NCBI RefSeq assembly: GCF_017676385.1
Contig: NZ_JAFFZN010000043.1
Location: 1 to 44,155 of the forward strand
Reading direction: 5' to 3'
Length of the DNA: 44,155 bases
Source: Streptomyces spirodelae
Lineage (GTDB): Bacteria; Actinomycetota; Actinomycetes; Streptomycetales; Streptomycetaceae
Part shown: positions 15,710-24,107 of the stretch, piece after piece
How the letters are laid out: the number at the start of each line of letters is the position of its first letter
How positions within the stretch are numbered: position 1 is the stretch's first letter
Notes under the pieces: generated by a model
What the model was told of the DNA's origin: nothing
The model's input: only the letters and a program-made list of their open reading frames with translations
Database searches by the model: none
Position numbers and translations under genes: made by a program

Positions 15710-16045
15710 ACCGGCGGTGCGCGGCGCCGAGCCGGCGAGGAATTTCCGAAACAGGGCGTCATCCGCGGGGCGGGTGGCGCCCTTCCGCGTTCTCCGCGTT
15801 CTCCGTGCTCTCCGTGACTGCCGTGAACGGGCGTTTCCGTTGTGGACAAGTGGAGGGATCACTTACGATCTCCCCGCTTCGACCGAACTGGTGCCGGACG
15901 TCCATGAGTTCATCCGGACAGTGCGGTCGACGACACGTCATTGCGCTGTGCTGGGCGGCTTACCCCGCGCGAACCTCGACGGTGCACCTCTTCCGTCTCG
16001 CGAGTCCCCTTTGTCGCAGAGCCTTCGCAGAACGAGGAGCACTCC
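15710..16045. other. Gene-free interval between hemB and the cupin gene
   Basis: No protein-like frame is present. Short tandem TTCTCCGCG/TGCTCTCCGTG units lie at about 15782-15818, and the segment just after hemB is rich in CGGCGC/GCGCCG inverted words that may terminate the heme operon. The cupin promoter should lie between about 15840 and 16020, but I could not fix it. Confidence 0.4.
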
Positions 16046-16402
16046 ATGACGACTCTCGCCCGACCCGGCTTCCAGGTGGTCGAATCCGAGACGCGGGGAC
16101 GGATCGAACCGATCGAGCTGTACCCGGGTGTGACGGCCCAGGTGGTCGACTGGACCGACCCGGCCGACGGCTCGGACCCGCTGCCGCGTGAGGCGTACGT
16201 ACGGTTCGCGCCCGGTTCCGGCTACACCGAGCCCGACCACCACGGTGACAGCAGCGAGATCGTGGTCGTCCTGGAGGGAGAACTCCAGGACGAGGGCGGC
16301 AGCTATCCCGTCGGCACCCGCATCCGGGGTGCGAAGGGCTCCACCCACACGCCGCGCAGCGAACAGGGCTGTCTGCTGTACGTGTTCTTCCCGCAGCGCT
16401 GA
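16046..16402 (+). CDS. Small single-domain cupin (ChrR-like)
   Basis: A 118-residue single cupin. Metal-binding motif 1 is recognisable in FAPGSGYTEPDHHGDSSEIV (His pair and following Glu), followed by VVLEGELQDEGGSYPVGTRI; motif 2 is weaker, at GSTHTPRSEQG. It resembles the ChrR-type cupin domain that can bind a metal ion, but the anti-sigma N-terminal domain of ChrR is absent, so this is a stand-alone domain. The ATG at 16046 follows a GAGGAG ribosome-binding site. It stands alone, 162 bases before the conservon palindrome. Whether it is an enzyme or a sensor cannot be told from sequence. Confidence 0.75.
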   Translation: MTTLARPGFQVVESETRGRIEPIELYPGVTAQVVDWTDPADGSDPLPREAYVRFAPGSGYTEPDHHGDSSEIVVVLEGELQDEGGSYPVGTRIRGAKGSTHTPRSEQGCLLYVFFPQR

Positions 16403-16552
16403 GGCTGCCGCGTCCGGCGTCCGGCGCCCCGTGTGCTGATGCGCGGGACTCGGCTGTTTCAGCGGAAAGGGGCCGGAGCGGCGCAACGCACGTGAAATGT
16501 GTGGCAGTTGTGACGAATCCGGTTCCGGCCCCCGCCGTCACGCCGTACTGAC

Positions 16553-16597
16553 TAGACTCGCCTCACTCTCTGGAGAACGATCGTTCTCCAGAGAGTG
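16553..16597 (+). promoter_or_regulatory. Perfect 34-bp palindrome with an adjacent -10-like box, upstream of the conservon
   Basis: The left arm (16564-16580) is exactly complementary to the right arm (16581-16597), with no unpaired centre; the core reads GGAGAACGATCGTTCTCC. A TAGACT hexamer (16553-16558) lies 5 bases upstream, so the palindrome would overlap the transcription start. The GAACG-AT-CGTTC core looks like the operator of a dimeric repressor such as TetR. It could instead act as a hairpin in the leader or terminate read-through from the cupin gene. The cvnA start is 55 bases further on. Confidence 0.6.
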
Positions 16598-16652
16598 CAG
16601 GAGATGAGTGCAAGACCGCCTTCCGCCCCATCGGAACTGCTTGAGGGGACCG

Positions 16653-18410
16653 ATGCCCGAACCTCCGAGCTCCCCGACGTACGCGCTGCGGGATGCGCGC
16701 GCAGCCGTCGGCGTCACAGGGGATGCGGTGCTGCGCCGCCGCATGGTGCGGCTGGTGTGCACCCCCGCACTGGTCGTGGCGCTCGCCGCCGCCGTGCCGG
16801 TGGCGTATCTGTGGTCCACCCGGCAGCCGGACGCCGCCGCTGTGGACACCGGCTTCGGCGACGCCGGGTCCCTCGCCGTGGCGCTGCTGGCCGTCGCCGG
16901 AGCGCTCGCCTTCGGCGTTCGGGGTGCGTCCGCGCAGGCCCGTACGACGCTCGCACAGTACGCGGCGCTGCGGCGCGCCGCCGAACGCAGCCAGTACGCG
17001 ATCCGGACGCAGCTGCGTCGGCTGGAGGCGGGCGAGCAGCCGGCCCCGCCGGCCGCGTTCCGGGAGGCCGATCTCGTGCCGCAGGGCGCCGACGCCGCCC
17101 TGCGGTCCCTCGCCCGTGAACTCGCCGTGACCCAGCACGCGGCGCAGGAGGCGGTCGTCCAGGCGGCTGCCCTCAACCGCAGCGGCCGAGCCGAAGCCGG
17201 CGGCGCGAGTGCGGGGGAGGGCATCGGTGCTCAGGGGCTCGAGGCCGCGGACCGGGTCGCCGTCTTCGTCAACCTCGCCCGCCGTCTCCAGTCGCTGCTC
17301 CACCGCGAGATCCGGGTGCTGGACGAACTGGAGAACCAGGTCGAGGACCCGGAGATCCTCAAAAGCGTCTTCCAGGTCGACCATCTGGCCACCCGCATCC
17401 GCCGCTACGCCGAGAACCTGGCGGTGCTCGGCGGCGCCGTCTCCCGCCGTCAGTGGACCCGGCCGGTGCCGCTGACCGAGATCCTGCGCTCCTCGGCGGC
17501 CGAGGTGGAGCACTACCTGCGGGTCAAGCTGGTACCGCCGGTCGAGGGCGCCGTGGGCGGCCACGCCGTCGCCGACGTCATCCACCTGCTGTCCGAACTG
17601 GTGGAGAACGCCACCGTGTTCTCCGCGCCCCGGACCCAGGTGCTGGTGCGGGTCAGCCAGGTCACCGCCGGGCTCGCCATCGAGGTCGAGGACCGCGGGC
17701 TCGGGATGACCGAAGCCGAGCAGCAGCGCATGAACGCTCTGCTGGCCGACCCCGACGGCGTCGACGTCGCCTCGCTGCTCTCGGACGGCCGCATCGGCCT
17801 CTACGTCGTCGGCACGCTGGCCCGCCGCCACGGCATCGCCGTCCAACTGCGCACCAACATCTACGGCGGCACCCAGGCCGTCCTCGTCCTCCCCCACTCC
17901 ATGCTGGGCGGCCACCCCGAGGCCGACCCCGAACGGACCGCGCCCGCGCCCGGCGCCCCGCAGCCATCCCCTCCCACCGCCGGCCACGAACCCACCTTGC
18001 GCCTCACCCGCTCCTCCGGCCGCCATGCGGCACCACCGACGGCGCCCGCGTCCGCGCCGCCGGGCGCGGGGGCCGGGTCTGCGCCGTGGCCCCGTGGGGA
18101 GGGCCGGTCCGCGGCCGGGGTGGCGGACCGTGGAGGTCCGGCGGTGGCGGTCGACGGGGGCGGAGGCGAGCAGCGGCCGCCGCTGCCGCAGCGGCGACGG
18201 CAGCAGCACATCGTTCCGGAGTTGCGGGAGGCGCCGGTGGCCGAAGCGGGCGGCGAGGAGCGTGGACACGACCCCGGGCTGATGGCCGCTTTCCGGCGCG
18301 GGGTCGGCCGTGCGGAGAGCGCCGCTCCCGAAGCAGGCAGCCACCGACCGTCACTCCCCGACGACGGGACCGGCTCCCCCACCAGGAGGAAACACGATCA
18401 CCATGAATGA
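16653..18410 (+). CDS. cvnA: CvnA-type sensor histidine kinase-like ATPase of a conservon
   Basis: A 585-residue membrane protein with two transmembrane segments (about 34-56 and 72-92) and only a short loop between them, so it lacks the large extracellular sensor of many CvnA proteins. A coiled region then leads to FQVDHLATRIRRYAENLAVL (about 240-258), where histidine kinases have their H-box. The ATPase follows: N-box LLSELVENATVFS (about 312), G1 VEDRGLGM (about 346), G2 GRIGLYVVGTLARRHGI (about 378) and GGTQAVLVLP. The last 150 residues are Pro/Ala/Gly-rich. The ATG at 16653 follows a GAGGGG ribosome-binding site. It is co-transcribed with the next four genes. The signal sensed is unknown. 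Confidence 0.9.
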   Translation: MPEPPSSPTYALRDARAAVGVTGDAVLRRRMVRLVCTPALVVALAAAVPVAYLWSTRQPDAAAVDTGFGDAGSLAVALLAVAGALAFGVRGASAQARTTLAQYAALRRAAERSQYAIRTQLRRLEAGEQPAPPAAFREADLVPQGADAALRSLARELAVTQHAAQEAVVQAAALNRSGRAEAGGASAGEGIGAQGLEAADRVAVFVNLARRLQSLLHREIRVLDELENQVEDPEILKSVFQVDHLATRIRRYAENLAVLGGAVSRRQWTRPVPLTEILRSSAAEVEHYLRVKLVPPVEGAVGGHAVADVIHLLSELVENATVFSAPRTQVLVRVSQVTAGLAIEVEDRGLGMTEAEQQRMNALLADPDGVDVASLLSDGRIGLYVVGTLARRHGIAVQLRTNIYGGTQAVLVLPHSMLGGHPEADPERTAPAPGAPQPSPPTAGHEPTLRLTRSSGRHAAPPTAPASAPPGAGAGSAPWPRGEGRSAAGVADRGGPAVAVDGGGGEQRPPLPQRRRQQHIVPELREAPVAEAGGEERGHDPGLMAAFRRGVGRAESAAPEAGSHRPSLPDDGTGSPTRRKHDHHE

Positions 18411-18828
18411 CGCCCCCGCACACCAGTCCCCGGCGGACCTGTCCTGGCTGCTGACCGGACTGGTCGAGCGCGTACCGCACACCCGCAGCGCCCTGCTGCT
18501 GTCGTCGGACGGTCTGGTCAAGGCCGCGCACGGACTGGAGCCCGACACCGCGGACCATATGGCCGCGCTCGCCTCGGGGCTGTATTCACTGGCCCGCAGT
18601 GCGGGAGTGCGCTTCGCCGACGGTGACGGGGTGCGCCAGGTCGTGGTCGAGCTGGACACCTCGCTGCTGTTCGTCACCACCGCGGGCCAGGGCGCCGCTC
18701 TGGCCGTCTTCGCCGGGAGCGAGGCCGACGCGGGGGTGCTGGGATACGAGATGGCGATGCTGGTCAAGAGTGTCCGCCCGTATCTGGCCACCCCCGTGAG
18801 ACTGCACAGCGGTGACAGTGGCGCATGA
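18403..18828 (+). CDS. cvnB: CvnB-type roadblock/LC7 domain protein
   Basis: A 141-residue protein formed by one roadblock/LC7 domain: LSWLLTGLVERVPHTRSALL, SSDGLVKAAHGL and the beta strands VVVELDTSLLFVTTAGQGAAL. Such domains in bacteria bind or regulate the small GTPase of the same operon (MglB-like). The ATG at 18403 overlaps the cvnA stop by 8 bases, with AGGAGG about 12 bases upstream. The length is typical for the family. Partner interaction with the GTPase two genes downstream is inferred from the conservon architecture. Confidence 0.92.
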   Translation: MNDAPAHQSPADLSWLLTGLVERVPHTRSALLLSSDGLVKAAHGLEPDTADHMAALASGLYSLARSAGVRFADGDGVRQVVVELDTSLLFVTTAGQGAALAVFAGSEADAGVLGYEMAMLVKSVRPYLATPVRLHSGDSGA

Positions 18829-19229
18829 CGGCTACTCCGCTCCCCGGTGCCGCCGGTTCCGACGACGAACCGTGGCTCGACGACGACGCGGGGCGGCTGG
18901 TGCGGCCCTACACCGTCAGCGAGGGCCGCACCAGGCCGTCGGCCCAACTGGACCTGCTGACCATGGTGCTGGCGACGGGGGAGCGGCCGGACGGCTACCT
19001 GGGCCCGGAGCACACCCAGGTGCTGCGGCTGTGCGAACGCCCCGTGTCCGTCGCCGAGATCGCCGCTGTCATCCGGCAGCCGGCCGCCGTGACCAAGGTG
19101 GTGCTGTCCGACCTGCTGGACTGCGGCGCCGTCACCACCCGGGGGCCCATCCATCTCCAGGAGGGCCCCGACCCGACCGACCGAGAAGTGCTGGAGGCGG
19201 TGCTGGATGGGCTCCGTAGCAGACTCTGA
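18825..19229 (+). CDS. cvnC: CvnC-type DUF742 protein
   Basis: A 134-residue DUF742 protein. The family block LVRPYTVSEGRTRPSAQLDL (about 24-45) precedes a winged-helix-like segment with RLCERPVSVAEIAAVI and AVTKVVLSDLLDCGAV, so it may contact DNA or another protein. The ATG at 18825 overlaps the cvnB stop by 4 bases, and its 3' end overlaps the GTPase gene by 23 bases. DUF742 proteins occur almost only in conservons; their biochemical role is not established. Confidence 0.92.
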   Translation: MTATPLPGAAGSDDEPWLDDDAGRLVRPYTVSEGRTRPSAQLDLLTMVLATGERPDGYLGPEHTQVLRLCERPVSVAEIAAVIRQPAAVTKVVLSDLLDCGAVTTRGPIHLQEGPDPTDREVLEAVLDGLRSRL

Positions 19230-19797
19230 TCCCTTCCCGACCGCCGTGAAGATCCTCGTGGCCGGGGGCTTCGGGGTCGGCAAGACGACGTTCGTGGGGG
19301 CCGTCAGCGAGATCGAGCCGCTGAGCACCGAGGAGTTGCTGACCCAGGTGAGCGCGGCGACGGACAGTCTGGAGGGCGTGGAGCAGAAGGCCACCACCAC
19401 GGTGGCCATGGACTTCGGGCGCATCACCTTCGACAGCGGCCATGTGCTGTACCTGTTCGGCACCCCGGGCCAGGACCGCTTCTGGTTCATGTGGGACGAG
19501 CTGTCGGCCGGTGCGCTGGGCGCCGTGGTGCTCGCCGACACCCGGCGGCTGGAGCACTGCTTCCCTGCCGTCGACTACTTCGAGCGGCGGGGCGTCGACT
19601 TCGTACTGGCCGTCAACGAGTTCGACGGCTCCCACCGCTACACCCCGGACGAGGTGCGGGCAGCGCTCGACCTCGACGCGGGTGTGCCCGTGATGCTGTG
19701 CGACGCGCGCCAGGCCCACTCGGCGACCGGGGTCCTGATCTCTCTCGTCCAGCACCTGATCGACCCGAGGAGTACCCATGTCATCCGCACCGCTTGA
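19207..19797 (+). CDS. cvnD: CvnD-type small GTPase
   Basis: A 196-residue Ras-like GTPase of the conservon type. The P-loop is GGFGVGKTTF (20-29), the G3 motif GTPGQDRF (85-92), and G4 appears as NEFD (137-140) in place of NKxD, as is usual for this group. It should switch between GTP and GDP states, with the roadblock protein as a likely regulator, at the membrane kinase. The ATG at 19207 lies inside the end of cvnC in another frame (23-base overlap), giving tight coupling. The 3' end overlaps the GAF gene by 20 bases. Confidence 0.93.
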   Translation: MGSVADSDPFPTAVKILVAGGFGVGKTTFVGAVSEIEPLSTEELLTQVSAATDSLEGVEQKATTTVAMDFGRITFDSGHVLYLFGTPGQDRFWFMWDELSAGALGAVVLADTRRLEHCFPAVDYFERRGVDFVLAVNEFDGSHRYTPDEVRAALDLDAGVPVMLCDARQAHSATGVLISLVQHLIDPRSTHVIRTA

Positions 19798-20347
19798 TCC
19801 CACGGCCCGGCTGCTGCTGACCCCGCAGGACACGGAGGCTCCGCAGCGGGTGGCGCGGCTGCGGGAGCTGGGGATCGGGGAGCGCCCGGCGCCGGAGTTC
19901 GACGCCTTCGCCCGTGAGCTGGCCCGGGCCACCGACGCGCCGTTCGCGATGGTCAACTTCATCGGCGAGGAGCAGCAGTTCTTCTCCGGGCTGTACGACT
20001 CGACCGTCGACCCGGAGAAGGGCCAGGTCGACCCGGGCGGCGGGGTGGGCCGGGTGATGGCCCGGGACCACGGCTTCTGTGTGCACGTGGTGGCCCGGCG
20101 CAGCGCGCTGGTGCTGGAGGACGTCCGCGACTTCGCCCGCTTCGCGGTCAACCCCGTGGTGGACGAGGTGGGCATCACCTCCTACCTGGGCGCGCCGCTG
20201 CTGGACCACTCGGGCATGCCGCTGGGCACGATCTGCGCCATCGACCAGCGGCCGCGCCCCTGGGGGCAGCAGGGGCTGCGGCTGATCAAGACGATGGCGG
20301 CGCAGCTGCAGGAGGAGATCCTGAGGACCGACGGCCCTCGGCGCTGA
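19778..20347 (+). CDS. GAF-domain protein, fifth gene of the conservon
   Basis: A 189-residue protein with a single GAF domain (about 40-185). Visible parts are FARELARATDAPFAMVNFI, a middle segment with DHGFCVHVVARRSALVLEDV and the end YLGAPLLDHSGMPLGTICAI. GAF domains bind small ligands or act as dimerisation platforms; there is no catalytic domain attached. The ATG at 19778 follows GAGGAG and overlaps the GTPase stop by 20 bases. In several S. coelicolor conservons the fifth gene encodes a cytochrome P450 instead. It ends 16 bases before the convergent argS stop. The ligand is unknown; the Cys in HGFCVH could be redox-active, but that is conjecture. Confidence 0.85.
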   Translation: MSSAPLDPTARLLLTPQDTEAPQRVARLRELGIGERPAPEFDAFARELARATDAPFAMVNFIGEEQQFFSGLYDSTVDPEKGQVDPGGGVGRVMARDHGFCVHVVARRSALVLEDVRDFARFAVNPVVDEVGITSYLGAPLLDHSGMPLGTICAIDQRPRPWGQQGLRLIKTMAAQLQEEILRTDGPRR

Positions 20348-20363
20348 GGGAGTCCTCCGGGCG

Positions 20364-22154
20364 TCAGAGCCGCTCGGGCGTGCGGATGCCCAGCAGCGCC
20401 AGGCCCTGGTGGAGGACCTCGGCCGTCAGGTCGCACAGGAACAGCCGGTTCTCGGACTGCTCCTTGGTGTCCGCCTTGAGCACCGGGCAGTTCTCGAAGA
20501 ACCGGCTGTAGAGCGTGGCCAGCTCGTAGAGATACGCCGTCACCTTGTGCGGCTCGTACTCGTCCGCCGCCGTCACCAGCGTGTCGGCGAACGCGTCCAG
20601 GTGCAGGGCCAGCGCCCGCTCGGCAGGGGCCAGTTCCAGCTCCGGGTGCGCCACCGGCCGCAGCTCGCCCGCCTTGCGGAAGATCGAGCGGACCCGCGCG
20701 TAGGCGTACTGGAGGTAGACGCTGGTGTCGCCCTGGAGGGAGACCATCCGGTCCAGGTCGAAGACGTAGTCCCGGGTCATCGAGTTGGACAGGTCGGCGT
20801 ACTTGACCGCGCCGATGCCCACCTGCTGCGCCCGCCGCTGGACCTCCTCCTCGGTCAGCTCGCCCTCGCCCCCGGAGGCGGCCTTCTCGCGGACGACGGA
20901 GGCCGCGCGCTCGACCGCCTCGTCCAGCAGGTCGACCAGCCGCACCGTCTCGCCCTCCCGGGTCTTGAACGGCTTGCCGTCCTTGCCCAGCACGGTGCCG
21001 AACGGCAGCTGCCGGGCAGCGCCCTCGGGCAGCCAGCCCGCGCGCCGTGCCGTCTCGAAGACCATCCGGAAGTGCAGCGACTGCCGGGCGTCCACCACAT
21101 ACAGCAGGGTGTCGGCCTTCAACTCGCCGATCCGGTTGCGGATGGCGGCCAGGTCGGTGGCGGCGTAGCCGAAGCCGCCGTTGGACTTCTGGACGATGAG
21201 CGGCGTCGGGGTGCCGTCGGGGCCCTTGACGTCCTCGAAGAAGACGCACAGCGCGCCCTCGGAGCGGACGGCGACGCCGGACTCCTCCAAGTCCTTGACG
21301 ACCTGCTGGAGGTCGTCGTTGTAGGCGCTCTCGCCGACGATGTCCGGGTCCCTGATCTCCACGTCCAGCTCGTCGTAGACGCCCTGGAAGTACGTCTTCG
21401 ACTCGTCGACGATCTTGTGCCAGAGCGCCAGCGTCTCCGGGTCGCCGCTCTGCAGCGCCGGCACCCGGTCCCGGGCCCGGGACTTGAAGTCCTCGTCGGA
21501 GTCGAAGAGCGCGCGCGAGGACTTGTAGAGCCGGTTGAGCCGGGCCATCGCGGCCTCGCCCGCGTCCTTGGCGCCCGCCGTGTCCGACTCGTGGTCCAGC
21601 TCGTGCGGATGCTCGATCAGATACTGGATGAGCATGCCGAAGTTGGTGCCCCAGTCGCCGATGTGGTGGCGCCGGATGACCTTCTCGCCCCGGTGCTCCA
21701 GCAGATGCACGACGGCGTCGCCGATCACCGTGGAGCGCAGGTGCCCGACGTGCATCTCCTTGGCGACGTTCGGCTGCGAGTAGTCGATCACCGTCGTACC
21801 GGGGTTGTCCTTGTAGGGCACGCCCAGCCGCTCGTCCTGCCGCCGTGCCCGGAGGTTCGCCATGATCGCCGCGTCGGCGACGGTGATGTTGAGGAAGCCG
21901 GGGCCGGAGACCTCGATGTGCGCGATCACGGCGTTCTCTTCGTCCACCGGCAGCGCCTCGGTGACCTTGGCGGCCAGCTCCCGCGGGTTGCCCTTGAGCT
22001 TCTTGGCCAGCGCCAGCATGCCGTTGGCCTGGAAGTCCGCCCGGTCGCTGCGTCGCAGCAGCGGGTCGGCGGAGGCGGCCTCCGGCAGCGCAGCCGAGAG
22101 GGCGTCCGAGACGCGCTGGTGGACCGTAGCGGCAAGGGAGGGGACCGTAGCCAT
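20364..22154 (-). CDS. argS: Arginyl-tRNA synthetase
   Basis: A 596-residue class I synthetase that charges tRNA(Arg). The N-terminal Add-1 domain (about 1-110) reads through DFQANGMLALAKKLKGNPRE, followed by the catalytic core with the HIGH variant HVGHLRST (135-142) and the family block IGDWGTNFGMLIQYLIE. The C-terminal helical anticodon-binding domain ends in LALLGIRTPERL. The KMSKS loop is not conserved, as usual for ArgRS. The ATG at 22154 gives the family's normal start but has no clear ribosome-binding site. It is divergent from lysS across 162 bases. The strand opposite it is open almost end to end, a high-GC artefact. Confidence 0.96.
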   Translation of the reverse strand: MATVPSLAATVHQRVSDALSAALPEAASADPLLRRSDRADFQANGMLALAKKLKGNPRELAAKVTEALPVDEENAVIAHIEVSGPGFLNITVADAAIMANLRARRQDERLGVPYKDNPGTTVIDYSQPNVAKEMHVGHLRSTVIGDAVVHLLEHRGEKVIRRHHIGDWGTNFGMLIQYLIEHPHELDHESDTAGAKDAGEAAMARLNRLYKSSRALFDSDEDFKSRARDRVPALQSGDPETLALWHKIVDESKTYFQGVYDELDVEIRDPDIVGESAYNDDLQQVVKDLEESGVAVRSEGALCVFFEDVKGPDGTPTPLIVQKSNGGFGYAATDLAAIRNRIGELKADTLLYVVDARQSLHFRMVFETARRAGWLPEGAARQLPFGTVLGKDGKPFKTREGETVRLVDLLDEAVERAASVVREKAASGGEGELTEEEVQRRAQQVGIGAVKYADLSNSMTRDYVFDLDRMVSLQGDTSVYLQYAYARVRSIFRKAGELRPVAHPELELAPAERALALHLDAFADTLVTAADEYEPHKVTAYLYELATLYSRFFENCPVLKADTKEQSENRLFLCDLTAEVLHQGLALLGIRTPERL

Positions 22155-22316
22155 GGAGTGCTGACCGTTCCGTCGGGGTGGCTGGATGCGGTGCCCAGTA
22201 TCCCACGTACGACAGCGCCGCCGCCTCGCGTATACGGGTGGGGCAGTCGCCGAGGCACGGGTGGGACAATGGGGCCGCAGGCTTGCAAGCACGCGACGAG
22301 AAGGAAGTGCCGGACC

Positions 22317-24056
22317 GTGGCTCAGACCACTCATGAGGCCGACTGGGTCTCCCGTATCGCCGATGAGGTCATCGCCGAAGCGGAGCGCCGCGCGCCCGGT
22401 AAAGCAGTCGTCTGCGCGTCCGGCCTCAGCCCATCCGGCCCGATCCACCTGGGCAACCTGCGCGAGGTGATGGTGCCGCACCTGGTCGCCGACGAGATCA
22501 AGCGCCGGGGCGTCGCGTGCGAGCACATCCTGTCCTGGGACGACTACGACAGGTTCCGCAAGGTCCCGGCCGGTGTCGAGGGCGTGGACGAGACCTGGAA
22601 CGAGCACATCGGCCGCCCGCTGACCTCCGTGCCCGCGCCCCCCGGCAGCCCGTACGCCAGCTGGGCCGAGCACTTCAGGGCCGCCATGGAGGCGTCCCTG
22701 CTGGAACTGGGCGTGCAGTACCGGGGCATCAGCCAGACCGAGCAGTACACCTCGGGCGCCTACCGGGAGCAGATCCTCTTCGCGATGCGCGAGCGGGCCC
22801 GGATCGACGCCGTGCTCGACCGCTACCGGACGCTGGAGAAGGGCACGAAGGGCGGCAAGAAGCAGCAGCAGAAGCCGGCCGATGAGGCGGAGGTGCAGGC
22901 CGCCGAGGGTTCGGGCGCCGCCGCCGAGGACGACGGCTCCGGCACGGGCGCCGGCTCGGCCTACTACCCGTACAAGCCCTACTGCACGGTCTGTGGACGC
23001 GATCTGACCACCGTCACCGCGTACGACGACGAGACCACCGAGCTGTCCTACACCTGCCGGTGCGGGCACAGCGAGACGGTTCAGCTGCGCACCTTCGACC
23101 ACGGCAAGCTGGTGTGGAAGGTCGACTGGCCGATGCGCTGGGCCTACGAGGGCGTGGTCTTCGAGCCGTCCGGCGTCGACCACCAGTCGCCGGGCTCTTC
23201 GTTCGTGGTCGGCGGGCAGCTGGTCAAGGAGATCTTCGGCGCCGAGCAGCCCATCGGCCCGATGTACGCCTTCGTGGGCATCAGCGGTATGGCCAAGATG
23301 TCCTCCTCCAAGGGCGGCGTGCCCACCCCGGCCGACGCGCTGCAGATCATGGAGGCGCCGCTGCTGCGCTGGATGTACGCCCGCCGCAAGCCGAACCAGT
23401 CCTTCAAGGTCGCCTTCGACCAGGAGATCCAGCGCACCTACGACGAGTGGGACGCGCTCGGCCGCAAGATCGCCGACGGCTCCGCGCAGCCCGCCGACAT
23501 CGCCGCGCACACCCGCGCCTCGTCCACCGCGCTGGGCCCGCTGACGATCACGCCGCGCCCGCTGCCGTACCGCACGCTGGCCTCGGTCACCGACATCACC
23601 GGCGGCCACGAGGAGCAGACCCTGCGCATCCTCAGCGAGCTGGACCCCGAGCACCCGGTGCACTCGCTGGACGAGGTGCGCCCCCGGCTGGACCGCGCCC
23701 ATCGCTGGATCAACACCCAGGTCCCGGCCGACCAGCGCACCCGCGTCCGCGAGGAGCCCGACGACGAGTTGCTGGCCTCGCTCGACGAGGAGCAGCGCGA
23801 GTCGCTGCGGCTCCTGCTGGACGGGCTGGACGAGCACTGGTCGCTGGAGGGGCTGACCTCGCTGGTGTACGGCGTGCCGAAGGTGCGGGCCGGCTTCGCG
23901 CCGGATGCGAAGCCGACGGCGGAGATGAAGGCCGCGCAGCGGAGCTTCTTCGCGCTGGTCTACCGGCTGCTGGTCGGCCGCGAGACCGGGCCCCGGCTGC
24001 CCACCCTGCTGTTGGCTGTCGGCGCGGACCGGGTGCGGAAGCTGCTGGGCGGCTGA
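22317..24056 (+). CDS. lysS: Class I (archaeal-type) lysyl-tRNA synthetase
   Basis: A 579-residue class I LysRS. The HIGH motif is PIHLGNLRE (about 42-50) and the KMSKS motif is MAKMSSSKG (about 326-334). A zinc-binding region has paired Cys in YCTVCGRDL and YTCRCGH. Just before it is a hydrophilic low-complexity insert of about 40 residues (KKQQQKPADEAEV and on). Most bacteria use the unrelated class II enzyme; class I occurs in archaea and some bacteria including Streptomyces. The start is GTG 22317, after a GAAGGAAG ribosome-binding site. It is divergent from argS, an arrangement also recalled for S. coelicolor (SCO3303-SCO3304). Confidence 0.95.
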   Translation: MAQTTHEADWVSRIADEVIAEAERRAPGKAVVCASGLSPSGPIHLGNLREVMVPHLVADEIKRRGVACEHILSWDDYDRFRKVPAGVEGVDETWNEHIGRPLTSVPAPPGSPYASWAEHFRAAMEASLLELGVQYRGISQTEQYTSGAYREQILFAMRERARIDAVLDRYRTLEKGTKGGKKQQQKPADEAEVQAAEGSGAAAEDDGSGTGAGSAYYPYKPYCTVCGRDLTTVTAYDDETTELSYTCRCGHSETVQLRTFDHGKLVWKVDWPMRWAYEGVVFEPSGVDHQSPGSSFVVGGQLVKEIFGAEQPIGPMYAFVGISGMAKMSSSKGGVPTPADALQIMEAPLLRWMYARRKPNQSFKVAFDQEIQRTYDEWDALGRKIADGSAQPADIAAHTRASSTALGPLTITPRPLPYRTLASVTDITGGHEEQTLRILSELDPEHPVHSLDEVRPRLDRAHRWINTQVPADQRTRVREEPDDELLASLDEEQRESLRLLLDGLDEHWSLEGLTSLVYGVPKVRAGFAPDAKPTAEMKAAQRSFFALVYRLLVGRETGPRLPTLLLAVGADRVRKLLGG

Positions 24057-24107
24057 CGCCGCGTCGGGCCGCCGGGCTGGGGCGGTGCCCCTTGCCGGGT
24101 GCCCTGG

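Noticed and set aside
20409..24056. A 1215-codon open frame on the plus strand that runs through argS antisense into lysS
   Set aside because: Only the part from 22317 on is real (lysS). The rest lies opposite argS, has the Val/Leu/Gly/Arg-rich composition of a shadow frame and no domain.
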